From contig CAJOOW010000013.1 in the NCBI GenBank assembly GCA_905236375.1, positions 1 through 8,879 on the forward strand: a stretch of DNA of 8,879 bases, given 5' to 3'. Of the stretch, positions 1-6,562 are shown one piece after another. The stretch is from an uncultured Alphaproteobacteria bacterium. GTDB taxonomy: Bacteria > Pseudomonadota > Alphaproteobacteria > RUG11792. Numbering within the stretch: position 1 is the first letter of the stretch; the number at the start of each line of letters is the position of its first letter. The position numbers and the translations under genes were made by a program. Below the pieces are notes generated by a model. That model was not told the origin of the DNA, made no database searches, and worked only from the letters and a program-made list of their open reading frames with translations.

Positions 1-152
1 TTATCTGTCAATGTTGTAGTTAAATCGGTTGTTGTTCCATTGACTTTCACTGCCAATGTTTTCTTTTGAATTCCGATTTTGCAGGCTACATCATAAGCTG
101 AAGAACCGGCATCAATTTCGAATTCTTCGCCATTTTTCAGGTATACAATCAT
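1..152 (-). CDS. thrS: Threonine-tRNA ligase, N-terminal TGS domain (partial, 3' end outside window)
   Basis: The visible 50 codons encode the start of a TGS domain, the ubiquitin-fold module that opens threonyl-tRNA synthetase, which charges tRNA-Thr with threonine in the cytoplasm. Seen directly: it begins MIVYLKNGEEFEIDAG, then a helix with AYDVA and the conserved block LAVKVNG followed by DLTTTLTD, matching the usual ThrS pattern of a short beta hairpin, helix and KVNG-x-x-x-DL. The catalytic and anticodon-binding domains lie beyond the left edge, so the identity rests on this domain. An N-terminal TGS directly at the start codon fits ThrS better than RelA/SpoT or Obg-type proteins, where it is internal or C-terminal. 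The ATG at 152 is supported by an AAGGAG 7 nt upstream. It follows gatC by 14 nt and is probably cotranscribed with it. Confidence 0.82.
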   Translation of the reverse strand, partial: MIVYLKNGEEFEIDAGSSAYDVACKIGIQKKTLAVKVNGTTTDLTTTLTD

Positions 153-159
153 TTTTCAT

Positions 160-165
160 CTCCTT
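160..165 (-). promoter_or_regulatory. Strong ribosome binding site of thrS
   Basis: On the minus strand AAGGAG lies 7 nt before the thrS ATG, at near-ideal spacing. It fixes the thrS start. It is the only strong Shine-Dalgarno sequence before any gene in this window. An overlapping ATG just downstream of it is out of frame and is not the start. Confidence 0.85.
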
Positions 166-166
166 T

Positions 167-451
167 TTATTCAACAACCTTAGGAACGCAGAACATATCG
201 AATTTTTTAAATTTCGTATTGCTCAAGACTTCTTCCCTGGTGTTGTTCATATACGGCTCATCAGCTCTTTCAGGAGTTGATGCCATATCTTTCAGATTGT
301 TGATATCAATTTGGCTAACGTCTATTTTCGACAACTGATCGATCCAGCCAAAAACCTGATTTAATTTTTCAAGAAAATGCGCTTTTTCAGCCGGTTCTAT
401 TTTAATCTTCGCCAGATTGGAAACTTTTTCTAAATCGCTTTCAGTCAACAT
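167..451 (-). CDS. gatC: Aspartyl/glutamyl-tRNA amidotransferase subunit C (GatC)
   Basis: Small subunit of the GatCAB amidotransferase, which converts misacylated Glu-tRNA-Gln (and Asp-tRNA-Asn where needed) to the correctly amidated tRNA using glutamine. GatC wraps around GatA and GatB and stabilises the complex. The 94 residues are the usual family length. Seen: the N-terminal helix pattern with VSNLAKIKI (residues 10 to 18), the FGWIDQLSKIDVSQI stretch (34 to 48), an acidic-Arg middle (PERADEP) and the family-typical C-terminal end VPKVVE. The ATG at 451 matches family starts; no Shine-Dalgarno is visible before it. A good extended -10 promoter lies just upstream, so it can be transcribed separately from rodA. 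Unusually, the next gene is thrS rather than gatA, so GatA and GatB must be encoded elsewhere if the complex works. Confidence 0.95.
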   Translation of the reverse strand: MLTESDLEKVSNLAKIKIEPAEKAHFLEKLNQVFGWIDQLSKIDVSQIDINNLKDMASTPERADEPYMNNTREEVLSNTKFKKFDMFCVPKVVE

Positions 452-485
452 TATTTTAAGCCAAATTATGAAACAATCCGACTAG

Positions 486-514
486 ATAATAGCACTTTAT
501 GTTCGACTTCTCAA
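486..514 (-). promoter_or_regulatory. Sigma-70-type promoter of gatC-thrS
   Basis: Minus strand: -35 TTGAGA (509 to 514), a 17-nt spacer, and -10 TATTAT (486 to 491) preceded by TGC, an extended -10 element. Each hexamer matches consensus at 5 of 6 positions with optimal spacing. The expected transcription start near 479 gives a leader of about 28 nt to the gatC ATG. This is the best promoter in the window. It was predicted by eye and has not been shown experimentally. Confidence 0.7.
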
Positions 515-544
515 ACCTCTTGTATGATGATATATGATCTTGAA

Positions 545-568
545 ATAAAAAAACAAAAATATTTTTAT
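545..568 (-). terminator. Weak AT-only hairpin at the end of rodA
   Basis: On the minus strand, overlapping the rodA stop codon, ATAAAAA can pair with TTTTTAT across a 10-nt U-rich loop, and the surrounding sequence is rich in T. The stem has no GC pair, so as an intrinsic terminator it would be very weak. It may only be a by-product of AT-rich sequence. It sits in the right place between rodA and the separate gatC promoter. Confidence 0.2.
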
Positions 569-1668
569 GAGCGATTTTTAAAACTAGTTTTTGATCTTTG
601 TTCATAGTCTGCTGCAAAAATTATTCCCTGACAGAACATAAGAACACTCAAAGCACTTCCTCCATATGAAAAAAATGGCAAAGGAATTCCAACAACAGGC
701 AACAGTCCACAGACCATCGAAACATTTATGAAAATATAAAAAAACAGCATGGCATTGAGGCCAAAAACCAAAATTTGGTCGAATTTGCTTCTCACTCTCA
801 TTGCGACTCTGAGATTATAAGTCAGAAGTATGCCGTAAAAAGCTAGAAGGATAATGCAACCAACAAAGCCCATTTCTTCCCCTAAAGCCGCAAAAACGAA
901 ATCCGTTTGTTTTTCTGGCAAAAAATTTAGCTGACTCTGAGAGCCTTGCATAAGCCCTTTTCCCCAAAAGCCACCTGATCCGAGAGCTATTTGTGACTGG
1001 ATAATATGGTATCCCGCTCCATTTGGATCCATTTCTGGAGAAATGAACATCAAAATCCTTTGTCTTTGGTATTCATGCAAATTGTTCCATAAAATAGGGG
1101 CTGAAATAGCGATTGAAATCAAAACAGCTATGAATTTCCAGATTTGCACGCCACAAACAAAAAGAATAGAACAAAATACAAAAAATAACAGGAGTGCTGT
1201 GCCGAGATCCGGCTGAAGAAGGACTAATCCAAGCGGGGCCAGCGTCAAAACAATCGGTACTAATAAAGTTTTTGTTTTTCGATTTTCATCAACGGAATGT
1301 GTCGAAAAATATTTGGCTAAAACGATAACCAAAAAAATTCTCATAAGTTCAGAAGGCTGAAAGTTGAAGAAACCAAAATTTAGCCATCGTTGCGCTCCCA
1401 TAGAAACTTTTCCAACGATTGCGACAGCTCCAAGCATGATAAAGCAGAAAAGATAAAAGGTATATCCATACTTTTTCCAAATATCGAGTTTTATGTTATA
1501 TGCAGCTAAAAGAACTATGACTCCCACAGCAAGGCGACAAAGCTGATTAAAACACCAAGGATAGAAATGTCCTCCTCCAATGGAATAAAGTATAATGAGA
1601 GAAAAACATGATATTGCCATTATGATCAACAACGGAAAAGATGGAAGTGGCTTTAAATTAAAAAACAT
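565..1668 (-). CDS. rodA: RodA, SEDS-family peptidoglycan glycosyltransferase for rod-shape elongation
   Basis: Integral inner-membrane glycosyltransferase that polymerises lipid II into glycan strands with PBP2 in the elongasome. The 367 residues match E. coli RodA length (370) and show about ten hydrophobic segments. SEDS hallmarks seen in order: GAQRW (91 to 95), QPSE (104 to 107), QPDLGTA (152 to 158), the long conserved loop with SQIALGSGG (225 to 233) and FLPEKQTDF (249 to 257), whose Asp256 corresponds to the catalytic Asp262 of E. coli RodA, and GIPLPFFSYGGS (327 to 338). The FLPEKQTDF loop favours RodA over the divisome paralogue FtsW. The start lies 3 nt after the nuoG stop with no clear Shine-Dalgarno, so translation is probably coupled. 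The usual partner gene mrdA (PBP2) is not adjacent. Its presence implies the organism still builds lateral peptidoglycan. Confidence 0.95.
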   Translation of the reverse strand: MFFNLKPLPSFPLLIIMAISCFSLIILYSIGGGHFYPWCFNQLCRLAVGVIVLLAAYNIKLDIWKKYGYTFYLFCFIMLGAVAIVGKVSMGAQRWLNFGFFNFQPSELMRIFLVIVLAKYFSTHSVDENRKTKTLLVPIVLTLAPLGLVLLQPDLGTALLLFFVFCSILFVCGVQIWKFIAVLISIAISAPILWNNLHEYQRQRILMFISPEMDPNGAGYHIIQSQIALGSGGFWGKGLMQGSQSQLNFLPEKQTDFVFAALGEEMGFVGCIILLAFYGILLTYNLRVAMRVRSKFDQILVFGLNAMLFFYIFINVSMVCGLLPVVGIPLPFFSYGGSALSVLMFCQGIIFAADYEQRSKTSFKNRS

Positions 1669-1671
1669 AAC

Positions 1672-3348
1672 TCAACCAAAAAAAGTCTTCCTAATGGATG
1701 AGTGAATATCATCGTTGATATCTTCAAAATCATCGCCCAAAACATTGGCCATAAGATCAAACAAAAACTCACGGTTTGATTTCAAATCGTTATGAATAAC
1801 TTTTGTTGTTTTTATTATTTTGTTAAAGATGTCAACATGATAAGTTGCATCTTCTGTGAAGTGTTTCGATGGGATATATTTTGCCCCCTCTTTTTCATAA
1901 ACTGAATGATAGACTGTAAAAATTTCTTCAGAATTTAGATCACAATTTAAATCACCAACAACACAAATAAAATTCAGATCGTGCTTATTAAACTTTTCGT
2001 GAAAAATATTAAGCGAGAGTCTTTCCGGAACTGCAGGTAATAACATCTGAGAAAGATTTTCTGGAATTACCCGGATTTCCACGTTTTTCCCATATTTTTC
2101 AATATATTGATCAGCAAATCCTTTAAGTTTTTGCACTGTAATTTCCGGAGTATTTTTTTTAAATTCATCAATGGAAACAAAAAGAATTGGATTGCTATAT
2201 GTCGCAAAATCCTCTTCATGATTATCAAAAAAATTATCAAGATCACTAAATGAAATGGAAATATCTTTTTTAATCCTAGATGAGCAAGAAGTTATGTGAC
2301 AACGCTTAGTTTCAGAGAAATCTCCCAAAAATATTGCAAAATCCATTAAAGGTAATTCCGATTTTATTAATCCTATTTGAAAGCCAGATCCATCCGGAAA
2401 CTGACAATCATTCATTACAATACAAACATTCGAAAATTTTGCTGCGAGAGCCTTAATATAAAAAAGGCTTACGATATCGAGATTGTCTCCAACAACAAAA
2501 ATGTTTTTTTCATGAGTTGTTGATTTTAATTTTTCTGATAAGGAGTCGATAACTTGGCGGTAATCATCTTCATTATGAACTCTTTTAGGAATCTGCTTTA
2601 ATGATTTTCTTATTTCGTTTGTTATATATGTATCGGCAACTGCCTTTGTTTTGATTATCTCATTGTCTCTTTCAAAAATCGCTAACTTTGGCGTAAAAAC
2701 ATCATTTATGTCATACGTTTCAATTCGATTCATCAAGAACTCTGGTCTATTATATTGCTCGTATTCCAGCGCTGCTGTCGGACAAAATTCCACAGCATTT
2801 AAAGAAATATCACTGTTTTCATCAATTGAGTCTAGTGATTCTATTCCATTTATTCCAGCTTGACAGAATTTATTCAAAAATTTAACACACCGATTGCACT
2901 TAATGCATTTGCTTCCATCATATATAAAATCCGCTAGTTTTCCCATTTTCGATATCTTATTTTTTGCTGCTAAGGTATTTGTATTACCAGCTTTCTCATA
3001 TATCTGAGCTGCATATTTCTGTAGGTCACAATTCCCATTCTTATGACAATTTAAACAATTTATGTTATGGCTCTCCAGAATCCTATCTATATTTGCTTTT
3101 CTGATATTATTAAGCTTTTTTGTATCTGTTTTGATTCTCATCCCGGCTCTTATGTGGGTAAGACATGATAATCTATAATTTTCACCGTCTATTTCAACAA
3201 CGCATAATCCACAAATTCCTTCTGGCTCATACCCATTCAAATAACACAAATGCGGAATGGACACTCCAAGTTTTAGACACGTCTGCAAAACAGTCGCATC
3301 ATCGCTTACTTCATATTCGCGGTCATTTATTGTTATTTTGAGAATCAA
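1672..3348 (-). CDS. nuoG: NuoG-like NADH-quinone oxidoreductase subunit G, divergent and shortened, TTG start
   Basis: Likely the iron-sulfur subunit of the peripheral arm of respiratory complex I, passing electrons from NADH/NuoF towards quinone. All three cluster-binding sets are present: 2Fe-2S (Cys35, 46, 49, 62), a His-Cys 4Fe-4S set (His94, Cys98, 101, 107 in the HX3CX2CX5C pattern) and a second 4Fe-4S set (Cys148, 151, 154, 189, the last in a CPTAAL version of CPVGAL). No CxxCxxxC N7 set follows. RPEFLMNRIETYDI (201 to 214) resembles the NuoG linker, and TEDATYHVDIF near the C-terminus aligns with its TEK-x-GTYVN-x-EG region, so it spans the whole family, but at 558 residues it is over 100 shorter than the usual 670 to 700 and its molybdopterin-type part is poorly conserved. 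The TTG start is forced: an in-frame TGA lies two codons upstream and the first internal Met is residue 70, after three cluster ligands. No other nuo gene is visible. Confidence 0.8.
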   Translation of the reverse strand: MILKITINDREYEVSDDATVLQTCLKLGVSIPHLCYLNGYEPEGICGLCVVEIDGENYRLSCLTHIRAGMRIKTDTKKLNNIRKANIDRILESHNINCLNCHKNGNCDLQKYAAQIYEKAGNTNTLAAKNKISKMGKLADFIYDGSKCIKCNRCVKFLNKFCQAGINGIESLDSIDENSDISLNAVEFCPTAALEYEQYNRPEFLMNRIETYDINDVFTPKLAIFERDNEIIKTKAVADTYITNEIRKSLKQIPKRVHNEDDYRQVIDSLSEKLKSTTHEKNIFVVGDNLDIVSLFYIKALAAKFSNVCIVMNDCQFPDGSGFQIGLIKSELPLMDFAIFLGDFSETKRCHITSCSSRIKKDISISFSDLDNFFDNHEEDFATYSNPILFVSIDEFKKNTPEITVQKLKGFADQYIEKYGKNVEIRVIPENLSQMLLPAVPERLSLNIFHEKFNKHDLNFICVVGDLNCDLNSEEIFTVYHSVYEKEGAKYIPSKHFTEDATYHVDIFNKIIKTTKVIHNDLKSNREFLFDLMANVLGDDFEDINDDIHSSIRKTFFG

Positions 3349-6305
3349 TTGTCAGTATCGCCTCTCTTCTTTTCTGTTTGTTGAGGTTCCTCTTCTTCAT
3401 CATCCATCGGTTCTCCTGAAAGAACTTTCTTTCTTTGAGCACTTATAAAGTCATGTAAGACTTTTGCTGGATCTTCTGATTTTGCCGTTTCTGCTTTTTT
3501 CTTTTCCGTTCTTTTTGTCGCTGGTTTCGTTGATTTCGCATTTTGTTTAGGTTTGTCTTTAGAAATTTCAGAAATCACTGTCGAATCTTGTGGTTTGCTC
3601 GGAGTCCGTTCTAGTTGCTCTTTTTTCTTACTGTCAGTTTCGGCTTGTGGCTCAAATTCCGAATCTAATGCCCCATGACAGTGTTTATATCTCTTTCCAG
3701 ATCCACATGGACATGGTGCATTTCTTGATGCTGGAGCCTTTATTGAAGAAGTTTGATCTTCTTTTACAGAAGATGGTTCAGCCATATTTGAATCCTCATT
3801 AAATTCTGTCATAGAAGAACTAGGCTCAGGATCTTCCAGTTTCAGCTCAAATCCAAATGCCACGGTTAAAATATCGATTTTTATTTGATGGAACATTTCT
3901 TGAAAAATTGTAAAAGCTTCAAATTTATACTCATTAAGAGGATTCTTTTGCGCGTATGCTCTTAAATTGATTCCTCTTCTCAAATGTTCCATAACAACAA
4001 GGTGATTTTTCCATGCTATATCTAGAGTCTTCAGCGCGATATCCTTTTCTACATATCGGATTATCGGATCACCATATTTTTCAATTCTGGATTTTCGACG
4101 AGCCATAACTGCATCGCCTAAACGTTGTCTTAAAACTTCAGCCGTAATCACAGGATCATTTGCAATCTCTTCTTTGTTTATTGCGACCTTAAATATAGTG
4201 TCCATATCCTTAGCTAATTGATCTATATTCCAATCCATTGGCACAGATCCTTGTGGTGCTATATTCATTACAATATCATCGAGGACATCCTCTATCATAT
4301 CTTGAATTTGAGGACTTATGTCATCGGATTTCATAAAGCTTCGACGTAAGTCATAAACCATCTTTCTTTGGTCATTCATAACATCGTCGTATTTTAAAAG
4401 CTGCTTTCTTATATCGAAGTTATATGCCTCAACTCTTTGTTGAGCCTTTGCGATTGCTTTGGATATCCAGCGATGAGAAAGTTCTTCATCATCTTTGCAA
4501 ACTTTTTTAAATCTATTTATCAAATTTGGAGTTGAAAATCTTCGCATCAAATCATCTTCAAGCGAAACAAAATATTTTGAGGCACCGGGATCTCCTTGAC
4601 GGCCAGATCTTCCACGCAACTGATTGTCGATCCTTCGACTTTCATTTCTTTCTGTTCCTATAACAAAAAGTCCTCCCGCTTTTGCAACTTCATCATAAGC
4701 CTTTGCAACTTCTGCTTTTATCTCCTCAATCCGTTTGTTTTTTTCAACTGGATCCGTTATGCTAGCACATTCATCCTCTATTCTCATTTCAGCATTTCCG
4801 CCAAGTTTGATATCAGTACCTCGACCAGCCATGTTTGTTGCTATTGTAACAGCCCCTGGAGCTCCTGCTTCAGCAACGATTCTTGCTTCCTTTTCATGGT
4901 GTTTTGCATTTAAAACGTTGTGTTTTATTCCTTCTGCCGTTAATAATTTAGAAAAATATTCGGATCTTTCAAGGCTAGTTGTGCCGACTAAAAGAGGTTG
5001 TCCTTTTGCATGACATTCTTTAATCAAAGCTAAAACTGCTCTGTCTTTTTCTGCCATTGTTACAAACATTGAATCGTCATGATCAATTCTAATAACTGGC
5101 TTATTTGGAGGAATACTAACAACTTTTAGCTTATATATCTCTTCAAATTCGGCTTCCTCAGTCATTGCTGTTCCCGTCATTCCGGAAAGTTTTGGATAAA
5201 GTCTGAAAAGATTCTGATACGAAATAGTAGCAATTGTTTGGCTTTCAGTTTGAACAGGCACTCCTTCTTTTGCCTCGATTGCCTGATGAAGGCCTTCGGA
5301 ATAACGTCTGCCATCCAAAACACGGCCAGTGAATTCATCGATAATCAAAACCTGATTATCTTTTACCATATAATCAACATCTCTCTTGAAAATCTTCAGA
5401 GCTTTCAACGCGCAATTGACGTGATAAACAATTGTTATATTGCTGGGGTCATAAAGAGATGGAGCCTTCAGCAATCCCTTTTCCATCAGTCCCTTTTCAA
5501 TTCTCTCAACGCCTTTATCCGTCAGAGTCACAACCCTCATTTTTTCATCTTTTTCATAATCTTCCTCGGTTATAGTTTTAACAACTTTATCAACCTCTAT
5601 GTATAGTTGCGATGCATTATCATCAGCTCCTGATATGATCAGAGGGGTTCTCGCTTCATCAATCAAAATGCTATCGACTTCATCGATAACAGCGAAGTTA
5701 AATGGTCTCATAACCATATCTTCTTCTCTGAATTTTAAATTGTCTCTGAGATAATCAAATCCAAATTCATGATTTGTTCCGTATGAAATATCAGCAGCAT
5801 AAGCTTCTCGTTTTTGAGAATCCGACATTCCACTTACGATAGTTGCAACAGAAAGTCCCAAAAAATTATAGACTTGCCCCATCCAAGCTGCATCTCTCGT
5901 GGCTAAATAATCGTTAACAGTGATAACATGAACTCCTTTGCCAGTTAGTGCGTTTAGATAAACAGCCAATGTTGCAACTAAAGTCTTTCCTTCTCCTGTT
6001 TTCATTTCAGCTATCTGAGCGTTATGAAGTGCGATTCCTCCTATCATCTGAACATCAAAATGCCTCATCCCAAGGATTCTTTTCGATGCTTCACGGACAA
6101 CAGCAAACGCTTCAGGCAAGATATCATCAAGTGTTTTTCCTTGTTCCAGAGCTTCTTTAAACTCATTGGTCTTGTTTGCTAACTCACTATCCGAAAGAGC
6201 AACCATAGCTTCTTCATAATCGTTAATTGTATCAACGATTTTTCTATATTTCCTTACGATACTAGAGTTGTAATTACTAAACAAGCCAAAAAACTTATTA
6301 AACAT
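3345..6305 (-). CDS. secA: SecA, preprotein translocase ATPase, with long C-terminal extension
   Basis: ATP-driven motor that pushes unfolded preproteins through SecYEG. Seen: MKTGEGKT Walker A (101 to 108), DEVD Walker B (208 to 211), SGMTGTA (374 to 380), TNMAGRGTD (490 to 498), RGRSGRQGDPG (564 to 574) for the second nucleotide-binding fold, the helical scaffold and wing region with KTLDIAWKNHL (759 to 769), and a C-terminal SEC-C zinc motif with Cys865, Cys867, Cys876 and His877 that in the family binds SecB and phospholipid. SecA normally ends close after this motif; here about 108 residues follow, lysine-rich at 892 to 960 and acidic at 968 to 973, giving 986 residues in all. The ATG at 6305 is firm: an in-frame TAA lies one codon further upstream and MFNKFFGLF fits family starts. 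No Shine-Dalgarno is visible. It heads the probable secA-nuoG-rodA transcript and is divergent from gyrB. Confidence 0.98.
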   Translation of the reverse strand: MFNKFFGLFSNYNSSIVRKYRKIVDTINDYEEAMVALSDSELANKTNEFKEALEQGKTLDDILPEAFAVVREASKRILGMRHFDVQMIGGIALHNAQIAEMKTGEGKTLVATLAVYLNALTGKGVHVITVNDYLATRDAAWMGQVYNFLGLSVATIVSGMSDSQKREAYAADISYGTNHEFGFDYLRDNLKFREEDMVMRPFNFAVIDEVDSILIDEARTPLIISGADDNASQLYIEVDKVVKTITEEDYEKDEKMRVVTLTDKGVERIEKGLMEKGLLKAPSLYDPSNITIVYHVNCALKALKIFKRDVDYMVKDNQVLIIDEFTGRVLDGRRYSEGLHQAIEAKEGVPVQTESQTIATISYQNLFRLYPKLSGMTGTAMTEEAEFEEIYKLKVVSIPPNKPVIRIDHDDSMFVTMAEKDRAVLALIKECHAKGQPLLVGTTSLERSEYFSKLLTAEGIKHNVLNAKHHEKEARIVAEAGAPGAVTIATNMAGRGTDIKLGGNAEMRIEDECASITDPVEKNKRIEEIKAEVAKAYDEVAKAGGLFVIGTERNESRRIDNQLRGRSGRQGDPGASKYFVSLEDDLMRRFSTPNLINRFKKVCKDDEELSHRWISKAIAKAQQRVEAYNFDIRKQLLKYDDVMNDQRKMVYDLRRSFMKSDDISPQIQDMIEDVLDDIVMNIAPQGSVPMDWNIDQLAKDMDTIFKVAINKEEIANDPVITAEVLRQRLGDAVMARRKSRIEKYGDPIIRYVEKDIALKTLDIAWKNHLVVMEHLRRGINLRAYAQKNPLNEYKFEAFTIFQEMFHQIKIDILTVAFGFELKLEDPEPSSSMTEFNEDSNMAEPSSVKEDQTSSIKAPASRNAPCPCGSGKRYKHCHGALDSEFEPQAETDSKKKEQLERTPSKPQDSTVISEISKDKPKQNAKSTKPATKRTEKKKAETAKSEDPAKVLHDFISAQRKKVLSGEPMDDEEEEPQQTEKKRGDTDN
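3361..3366 (-). promoter_or_regulatory. Possible ribosome binding site for the TTG start of nuoG
   Basis: On the minus strand GAGAGG, inside the last secA codons, ends 12 nt before the nuoG TTG. The spacing is longer than ideal, so translation of nuoG probably also relies on ribosomes finishing secA, whose TGA overlaps the TTG. Confidence 0.4.
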
Positions 6306-6339
6306 ATATTATTCAGTCTGAAACATAATGCATGGTCCT

Positions 6340-6345
6340 ATGATA
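6340..6345 (-). promoter_or_regulatory. Candidate proximal -10 element of secA
   Basis: Minus strand TATCAT (5 of 6 to consensus) lies 34 nt before the secA ATG, which would place transcription start near 6333 with a leader of about 28 nt. No convincing -35 is found at 16 to 18 nt, so the call rests on the hexamer and on its position, which is the same as for gatC. Confidence 0.35.
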
Positions 6346-6396
6346 CACTAAATTCATCACAAGTGCTATAAACTTATCGAAGAATGACTCGCTTTC

Positions 6397-6425
6397 ATCA
6401 TAATATGATATCATAACGTTCCGAA
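6397..6425 (-). promoter_or_regulatory. Candidate distal promoter of secA with palindrome in spacer
   Basis: Minus strand: -35 TTCGGA (6420 to 6425, 3 of 6), a 17-nt spacer, and -10 TATGAT (6397 to 6402, 5 of 6). Transcription would begin near 6390, about 85 nt before secA. The 12-bp perfect palindrome TATGATATCATA lies wholly inside the spacer, a typical place for a repressor or activator site. The -35 match is modest. Confidence 0.35.
6404..6415. repeat. 12-bp perfect palindrome, possible operator
   Basis: TATGATATCATA reads the same on both strands. It directly abuts a third copy of the half-site: ATCATA at 6397 to 6402 pairs with TATGAT at 6404 to 6409 across one base. No binding protein can be named from the sequence. 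Confidence 0.5.
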
Positions 6426-6466
6426 TCCTTTTCGAAAACAGCAAGATTTAGTTTTAGTAACATAAG

Positions 6467-6496
6467 TAGATATTTTTAAACAAAATAAAATATCTA
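6467..6496. repeat. Inverted repeat, 10-bp perfect arms with 10-nt loop
   Basis: TAGATATTTT (6467 to 6476) and AAAATATCTA (6487 to 6496) are exact reverse complements separated by 10 nt. It is the longest perfect inverted repeat I see between secA and gyrB. No T-tract follows it on either strand, so it does not look like an intrinsic terminator; a protein-binding site or chance in AT-rich DNA are the alternatives. Confidence 0.5.
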
Positions 6497-6520
6497 AAAT
6501 TTTACGAGACTATTTAAAGT

Positions 6521-6548
6521 TTGACATGAAAAGGGATTGTGATTTAAC
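6521..6548 (+). promoter_or_regulatory. Perfect TTGACA -35 with poor -10, possible upstream gyrB promoter
   Basis: TTGACA at 6521 to 6526 matches the -35 consensus exactly. The best -10 at allowed spacing is TTTAAC (6543 to 6548, 16-nt spacer, 4 of 6), which lacks the key second A and final T. If active it would give gyrB a leader of about 160 nt containing the 6545 to 6562 hairpin region. Confidence 0.25.
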
Positions 6549-6562
6549 TATGAAAATAGTTA
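6545..6562 (+). repeat. Small hairpin, 7-bp stem with GAAA loop
   Basis: TAACTAT (6545 to 6551) and ATAGTTA (6556 to 6562) are perfect complements around a GAAA loop. A second imperfect stem, TAGCA (6561 to 6565) with TGCTA (6573 to 6577), overlaps the first by two bases and would compete with it. An A-run, not a T-run, follows, so termination on the plus strand is unlikely. Confidence 0.4.

Noticed and set aside
56..280. Plus-strand open frame of 74 codons across gatC and thrS
   Set aside because: It runs antisense to two well-supported genes and their junction; Phe-rich composition reflects the A-rich sense strand.
1669..1671. A frameshift or fusion between nuoG and rodA
   Set aside because: nuoG ends cleanly with TGA and rodA opens 3 nt later with a family-typical N-terminus, so this is close packing, not a broken fusion.
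1672..3348. [FeFe]-hydrogenase catalytic subunit
   Set aside because: The N-terminal ferredoxin and His-Cys domains are shared with hydrogenases, but no H-cluster cysteine motifs occur downstream and the C-terminal half aligns with NuoG landmarks instead.
5238..5606. Plus-strand open frame (122 codons) opposite secA
   Set aside because: It is antisense to a conserved part of SecA, has no recognisable domain, and is explained by the codon use of secA.
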